DNA of 23,715 bases from an uncultured Rickettsiales bacterium (GTDB lineage Bacteria > Pseudomonadota > Alphaproteobacteria > UBA8366), in contig CAJWTF010000047.1 in the NCBI GenBank assembly GCA_913046825.1, positions 1 to 23,715 of the forward strand, read 5' to 3'. Under the pieces are notes generated by a model. That model worked only from the letters and a program-made list of their open reading frames with translations. It had not been told where the DNA came from and searched no databases. Shown here one piece after another: positions 22,791-23,715 of the stretch; position 1 is the first letter of the stretch, and each line of letters starts with the position of its first letter. The position numbers were made by a program, and so were the translations under genes.

Positions 22791-23715
22791 CTAACGCGTT
22801 GCCTTGACGACTGAGTTCCAATGGTTGGTGAAAGATGCGGCCATTGCCGGACTCTTGATTGCAATGACGTTTTCGTAATTTCCCGATAGTGATTTGGTAA
22901 CGAAATTGAAACTTCCAGTGACGACTTCTTCACCGTCGATCACTAAAAACTTATGATGCATATGCCCTTTTTTGTCGGGCATATGTGCTTTGAGGACGTT
23001 TAGTTTTTCGTATTTTCGTTTCTTGGCCTTATGCGCATCGGTCAGGACTCGGACATCTACACCGCGTTCGACCGCCGCCAGCAAAGCGTCGTAAAGCGGA
23101 TTGGGATTTTTGGATGAAGAAATGCTAATACTCCAAACCGCCACCAAAACCGTTTGCTTGGCTGCCTCGATTCGATCTTGAATTAGGCGAACACCCGCCT
23201 GATTGAATGCAACGGCAACGCCTCTATCCGACACAATTTCGGAGAAATCCGTTTCCTGACTCTCAACTCGCTTAAACTCCTGCGCGTATGCTTCGGCGAT
23301 CTTCCGGCTCTGAATATAGACCAAATTCTCATAGTTCCGGTTCGCGGCGCTTTCATTCCAATTGAAACTGCCAGTCAGCACACCTTGCTCACCGAATTCA
23401 CCGCCGACCCCAGGATTCAGCACTGCAAACTTATGGTGCATGACAAACCATTTCCGCTTGCTCTTCTTCTTGTAGATGCCAAGTCCGACCGGAGTGATAC
23501 GATCATTGCGTCCAAATGCGTTCAGACAGGCTTTACCGCAGTAGCTGCGGTCGTATATCCCACGTGCGCGCGGATGATCATTCAAGACGCTGATAATTTC
23601 TGGATGGGTCGGTTTATAACTCGCCCAAACAATATCGTGCGCCGCGCGCAAATGTTGCAGCAACAATCCCATTGGATCTGAGCCTTCGGTCGGCGTGTCG
23701 AATGCCCACGCGATC
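22791..23715 (-). CDS. phospholipase D-like protein, 5' end outside the window
   Basis: The protein has two HKD-type repeats, the hallmark of phospholipase D-superfamily nucleases and phosphatidyl transferases. The second is canonical (MHHKFLVIDGEEVVTGSFNF). The first reads MHHKFAVLNPG followed by GSFNWNESAANRNYEN, so its aspartate is replaced by asparagine while the histidine and lysine remain. The repeat spacing, with a GSFN(W/F) block after each, is normal. An internal ATG exists at 23672, but the frame stays open to the right edge with plausible sequence (IAWAFDTPTEGSDP), so the real start is probably beyond the window. No signal peptide can be judged. It converges on the molybdopterin enzyme gene, 30 bp away. 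A nuclease role is more likely than lipid hydrolysis, but this is unproven. Confidence 0.88.
   Translation of the reverse strand, partial: IAWAFDTPTEGSDPMGLLLQHLRAAHDIVWASYKPTHPEIISVLNDHPRARGIYDRSYCGKACLNAFGRNDRITPVGLGIYKKKSKRKWFVMHHKFAVLNPGVGGEFGEQGVLTGSFNWNESAANRNYENLVYIQSRKIAEAYAQEFKRVESQETDFSEIVSDRGVAVAFNQAGVRLIQDRIEAAKQTVLVAVWSISISSSKNPNPLYDALLAAVERGVDVRVLTDAHKAKKRKYEKLNVLKAHMPDKKGHMHHKFLVIDGEEVVTGSFNFVTKSLSGNYENVIAIKSPAMAASFTNHWNSVVKATR

Overview
The window reads as a chromosomal segment of a proteobacterium, most likely an alphaproteobacterium of Rhodospirillales type. This is inferred from the moderately high GC, the load of family III (CaiB/BaiF) CoA-transferases, PhyH-type dioxygenases and acyl-CoA enzymes, and palindromic GTCATTCC repeats. 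No rRNA, tRNA, CRISPR array, transposase or prophage gene was seen.

Region 1 (1-5406) mixes intact and decayed genes. It opens with the C-terminal end of an S41 (CtpA-type) peptidase. A decayed lipoprotein gene follows (374-964, three in-frame stops). A minus-strand pair encodes a family III CoA-transferase and a RidA-like protein, and a PhyH/ectoine-hydroxylase-like dioxygenase diverges from it. A RraA-like aldolase pseudogene (3705-4340, two in-frame stops) lies between GTCATT-type palindromic repeats. A secreted nuclease-fold protein without its catalytic arginines and a third, unidentified decayed gene (5107-5406) end the region.

Region 2 (5460-14620) is a tight nine-gene plus-strand operon: HMG-CoA-lyase-like enzyme, acyl-CoA dehydrogenase 1, CitE-like lyase 1, MmgE/PrpD protein, MaoC-type hydratase, CitE-like lyase 2, acyl-CoA dehydrogenase 2, family III CoA-transferase, and a GntR/UTRA regulator translationally coupled to the last enzyme. 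A plausible promoter and a perfect 12-bp palindrome precede it. The enzyme set fits activation, dehydrogenation, hydration and retro-aldol cleavage of a branched C5/C6 carboxylic acid. The closest known logic is itaconate/citramalate or mesaconate/methylsuccinate degradation; the true substrate is not visible in the sequence.

Region 3 (14812-23715) holds accessory metabolism. It contains a 3-hydroxyisobutyrate-dehydrogenase-family enzyme, a YffB/ArsC-like thiol reductase, a ketopantoate-reductase-like Rossmann protein, a CmcJ/AsaB-type 2-oxoglutarate dioxygenase homologue and an SDR. A divergent pair encodes an enolase-superfamily enzyme and a molybdopterin-binding oxidoreductase large subunit without its partner subunits. 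A phospholipase-D-like protein runs off the right edge.
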